Below are positions 33,861 to 35,916 of a DNA stretch of 35,916 nucleotides, piece after piece. Source of the DNA: Chitinophagales bacterium (GTDB taxonomy: Bacteria > Bacteroidota > Bacteroidia > Chitinophagales > UBA2359); NCBI GenBank assembly GCA_020629005.1, contig JAHDEE010000046.1, forward strand, positions 1 to 35,916, read 5' to 3'. A program made the translations under genes and the position numbers. The notes under the pieces are model-generated. The model saw only the letters and a list, made by a program, of their open reading frames with translations, was not told where the DNA came from and made no database searches. Position 1 is the stretch's first letter. Every line of letters begins with the position of its first letter.

Positions 33861-35909
33861 ATGAAACAATTTTTCAACTTTCTATTGCTTTGTTTCGCGA
33901 GCAGTATCGCGCTGGAAGCACAACCCGTCATCAGCAGTGATTTATTGCCTACAGCTGGAACAGCCCAGGTGATGTCAATAGCCGAATCCACTGATGATAT
34001 CCTGCTTGGAGCGGCTAGCGAAGAAGCACAGAGCTGGGATTTTAGCGGCTTGCTTGCCGCAGACACCCTCTTCGTTTCCTTCGAGACTTCGCAAAATTCG
34101 CCAGGTTCTGATAGCTATCCCCTTTCGGCCATGGCACGTACCGCCCCACTAACTCAAGTCCTGGGATTTGACCTTAGCTCTCTACTCGGTGGCTTCGGTG
34201 GCGGAGGTGGTCCTGGAGGAGGAGCCGATTTCCTCGAGGGCACGGCTCATTATGCCATCAACAATGGAAATGGCAAGCGTTTCATCTTGGGCATTCGCAC
34301 AGACATAGGATTTGGAGGTGAAATCACCATCAATGCTTCTCCTCCAGATCTTTACCTGGCACCAATGGAACTGGGGCAATCAGAACAAGCAGCCGCCTCC
34401 TACGAGATTCCAATCGAATTGGACTTCATTCCAATTCCGATTAGCATTTCCATAGATGTAGATAAAACGCTCTCAGCAGATGCCTATGGAGAAATGATCC
34501 TGCCAGGCGATACCTTCGAAGTGCTTCGTGTTTTGGAAACAAATACGATCACAGCCGGAATACCAGGAATCTTTGACACGACATTTACCACCAATATCTT
34601 TCGCTTTCACAGTGTGGAGCGAAACTATCCGGTAGCCATTGCCAGTGCGGTGCCTTCCGACGGTGGCTTCGACATCACCTCAGTAGAGTACCTTCAGCAA
34701 TCTGTTCCCGCCTCTGTCGCATTCGATAGTGGCTCAGATTGCCTCACGGTAGAATTCGACAACGACAGCCAGTTTGCTGTCAACTTCAATTGGGATTTTG
34801 GAGATGGCAGTACAAGTACTGAAATTCATCCAACCCATACTTATGAAGCAGAAGGCAGCTATACAGTGAGCTTGACTGCCCAGGACCTCGATGGCAACGA
34901 ATCGGAATTTGTGGTAGATGTCGAAGTTGCCTGCCCCTCAGAAGCAAACTTCTTCCCTCAGGATGATTGTCTGGCTGTCACCTTCAACAATTTTAGCGAT
35001 AACGGCGCCAGCTACAACTGGGACTTTGGCGACGGAAATGTCAGCACCGAAGAGTCCCCTGTACACAACTATGCCGAGATCGGTGTTTATGAAGTAAGTC
35101 TTGAAGTGATCGGTATCGTAGGCGATACCTCTACTGTGGTGAATACGGTTGATGTAAGCTGTACTACGGTAGCCGACTTCGACTACAGCAACGAATGTAC
35201 AACGGTAAGCTTCGAAAACAATAGTGAAAATGCAGTCGCCTACTTTTGGTCTTTTGGAGACGAAACCTCCAGCGACGAAGAAGCTCCTGTGCATGAATTC
35301 TTTGAACCAGGCACCTATGAAGTAATCCTCACTGTACAGGGGGAGATAGGCGATGAGCAGGTGTACACCGAGCTAGTCGAAGTCAGCTGTCCACTTTCCG
35401 CAGCCTTTGGCGTAACTCAGGACCCGGAAAACTGCCAGCAGTTTTTCTTTGCCCAGGAAAATCCTAATGTCGAATCCCTCAGTTGGGAGTTCGGTGACGG
35501 AACAGGATCAGTACAGCCAAATCCAAGCCACGAATATGGCTATGACAATGAATTCACCGTTACCTTAACCACCACTGCTGCCTGGGGCGAATCGACCAGT
35601 ACCACTCAAACCGTAGTTGTAGAATGTGGCTTGCCAACAATTGCATTGGAACGAGATGCGTATCTTAGCATCTACCCTAATCCAGCCAGCGATCTGCTAT
35701 TCATTGATCGATCCAATACCAGTCAAAAAACTTTGGATCTGGTTTTCTACAATAGCATAGGACAAATGGTTGCCACCAGATCGCTACCTGCAAATCAGGC
35801 TTTGTCCACGCTCTCGATCGCGGATTTGAGTGAGGGCATTCATTTGGTGCAATTGATTTCAGCAGGTGATGTGATTGGTTCTTTGTCATTGATGGTTTTG
35901 GGGGAGTAG
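33861..35909 (+). CDS. Secreted PKD-repeat protein with T9SS sorting domain (paralogue 2)
   Basis: A 682-residue paralogue of the preceding protein. The start is ATG 33861 (MKQFFNFLLLCFASS), preceded by AAGGA; an in-frame TTG at 33840 lies in the terminator hairpin and is unlikely. Signal peptide 1-20 (ending LEAQ), N-terminal domain to about 283 with EEAQSWDFSGL at 54-64 and ISIDVDKTLSADAYG, a Gly-rich insert GGFGGGGGPGGG at 110-121 absent from paralogue 1, four PKD domains (about 284-358, 360-434, 437-511, 512-590) against three in paralogue 1, and a type A T9SS tail from about 600 (YLSIYPNPASDLLFID). The third and fourth repeats have drifted (YFWSFGDETS, LSWEFGDGTG). The role is unknown, presumably at the cell surface. 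It ends 7 bp before the window edge. Confidence 0.9.
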   Translation: MKQFFNFLLLCFASSIALEAQPVISSDLLPTAGTAQVMSIAESTDDILLGAASEEAQSWDFSGLLAADTLFVSFETSQNSPGSDSYPLSAMARTAPLTQVLGFDLSSLLGGFGGGGGPGGGADFLEGTAHYAINNGNGKRFILGIRTDIGFGGEITINASPPDLYLAPMELGQSEQAAASYEIPIELDFIPIPISISIDVDKTLSADAYGEMILPGDTFEVLRVLETNTITAGIPGIFDTTFTTNIFRFHSVERNYPVAIASAVPSDGGFDITSVEYLQQSVPASVAFDSGSDCLTVEFDNDSQFAVNFNWDFGDGSTSTEIHPTHTYEAEGSYTVSLTAQDLDGNESEFVVDVEVACPSEANFFPQDDCLAVTFNNFSDNGASYNWDFGDGNVSTEESPVHNYAEIGVYEVSLEVIGIVGDTSTVVNTVDVSCTTVADFDYSNECTTVSFENNSENAVAYFWSFGDETSSDEEAPVHEFFEPGTYEVILTVQGEIGDEQVYTELVEVSCPLSAAFGVTQDPENCQQFFFAQENPNVESLSWEFGDGTGSVQPNPSHEYGYDNEFTVTLTTTAAWGESTSTTQTVVVECGLPTIALERDAYLSIYPNPASDLLFIDRSNTSQKTLDLVFYNSIGQMVATRSLPANQALSTLSIADLSEGIHLVQLISAGDVIGSLSLMVLGE

Positions 35910-35916
35910 AGGACAA

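Overview
The window is bacterial chromosome from a member of the Bacteroidota. The evidence is three secreted proteins ending in type IX secretion (T9SS) type A sorting domains, several promoters of the Bacteroidota form (TTG, about 19-20 nt, TANNTTTG), weak or absent Shine-Dalgarno sequences, a fused two-domain ketoacid dehydrogenase E1, and an rbfA/LolE-type permease pair. The PKD, DUF11 and dockerin-like secreted proteins suggest a Saprospiria (Lewinella-like) lineage, but that placement is inference. No rRNA, tRNA, CRISPR array, phage or transposase gene was seen.

Layout. 59-2502: a LysM glucosaminidase and a metallo-beta-lactamase-fold hydrolase, both on the minus strand, separated by about 545 bp of noncoding DNA that holds two perfect DnaA-box 9-mers and a 17-bp palindrome. 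2739-6491: a very large cell-envelope protein with a peptidase-MA-like N-terminus, a beta-propeller and a BamA-like barrel. 6495-13360: the most interesting block. It is a predicted ATP-dependent MoxR/VWA system made of a DUF5691 protein, a MoxR AAA+ ATPase, a DUF5682 protein with a TIKI/EreA/TraB-like N-terminus, and a VWA protein, tightly packed on the minus strand. A fifth protein on the plus strand meets the cluster tail to tail. It matches the C-terminal half of the SWIM zinc-finger protein usually found with these families, but it has no SWIM finger. A BioY biotin transporter (13443-13964) lies just upstream on the same strand.

14403-21887 is a plus-strand run of metabolic genes: a nitronate monooxygenase-like flavoprotein, anhydro-MurNAc kinase, then a tight SDR / fumarylacetoacetase-family / ketoacid dehydrogenase E1 unit with its own promoter, then metK with a clear promoter and a bidirectional terminator. 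21986-25894 is a 1302-residue secreted protein with seven DUF11-like repeats, a dockerin-like pair, a cohesin-like domain and a T9SS tail. 26481-28005 carries fabI and an Fe/Mn superoxide dismutase. 28116-29882 carries a LolC/E-type permease and rbfA. 30031-31875 is an MsbA-type ABC exporter. 31950-35909 holds two tandem paralogous PKD-repeat secreted proteins.

Two noncoding signals stand out. A diverged repeat of about 215-220 bp occurs in opposite orientations at 14098-14320 and 26081-26294. Both copies have a short-sequence repeat on their 5' side and a comparable stem made of different bases, so it may be a structured RNA or mobile repeat family. A separate 88-bp element with perfect 16-bp inverted ends lies between rbfA and the permease.
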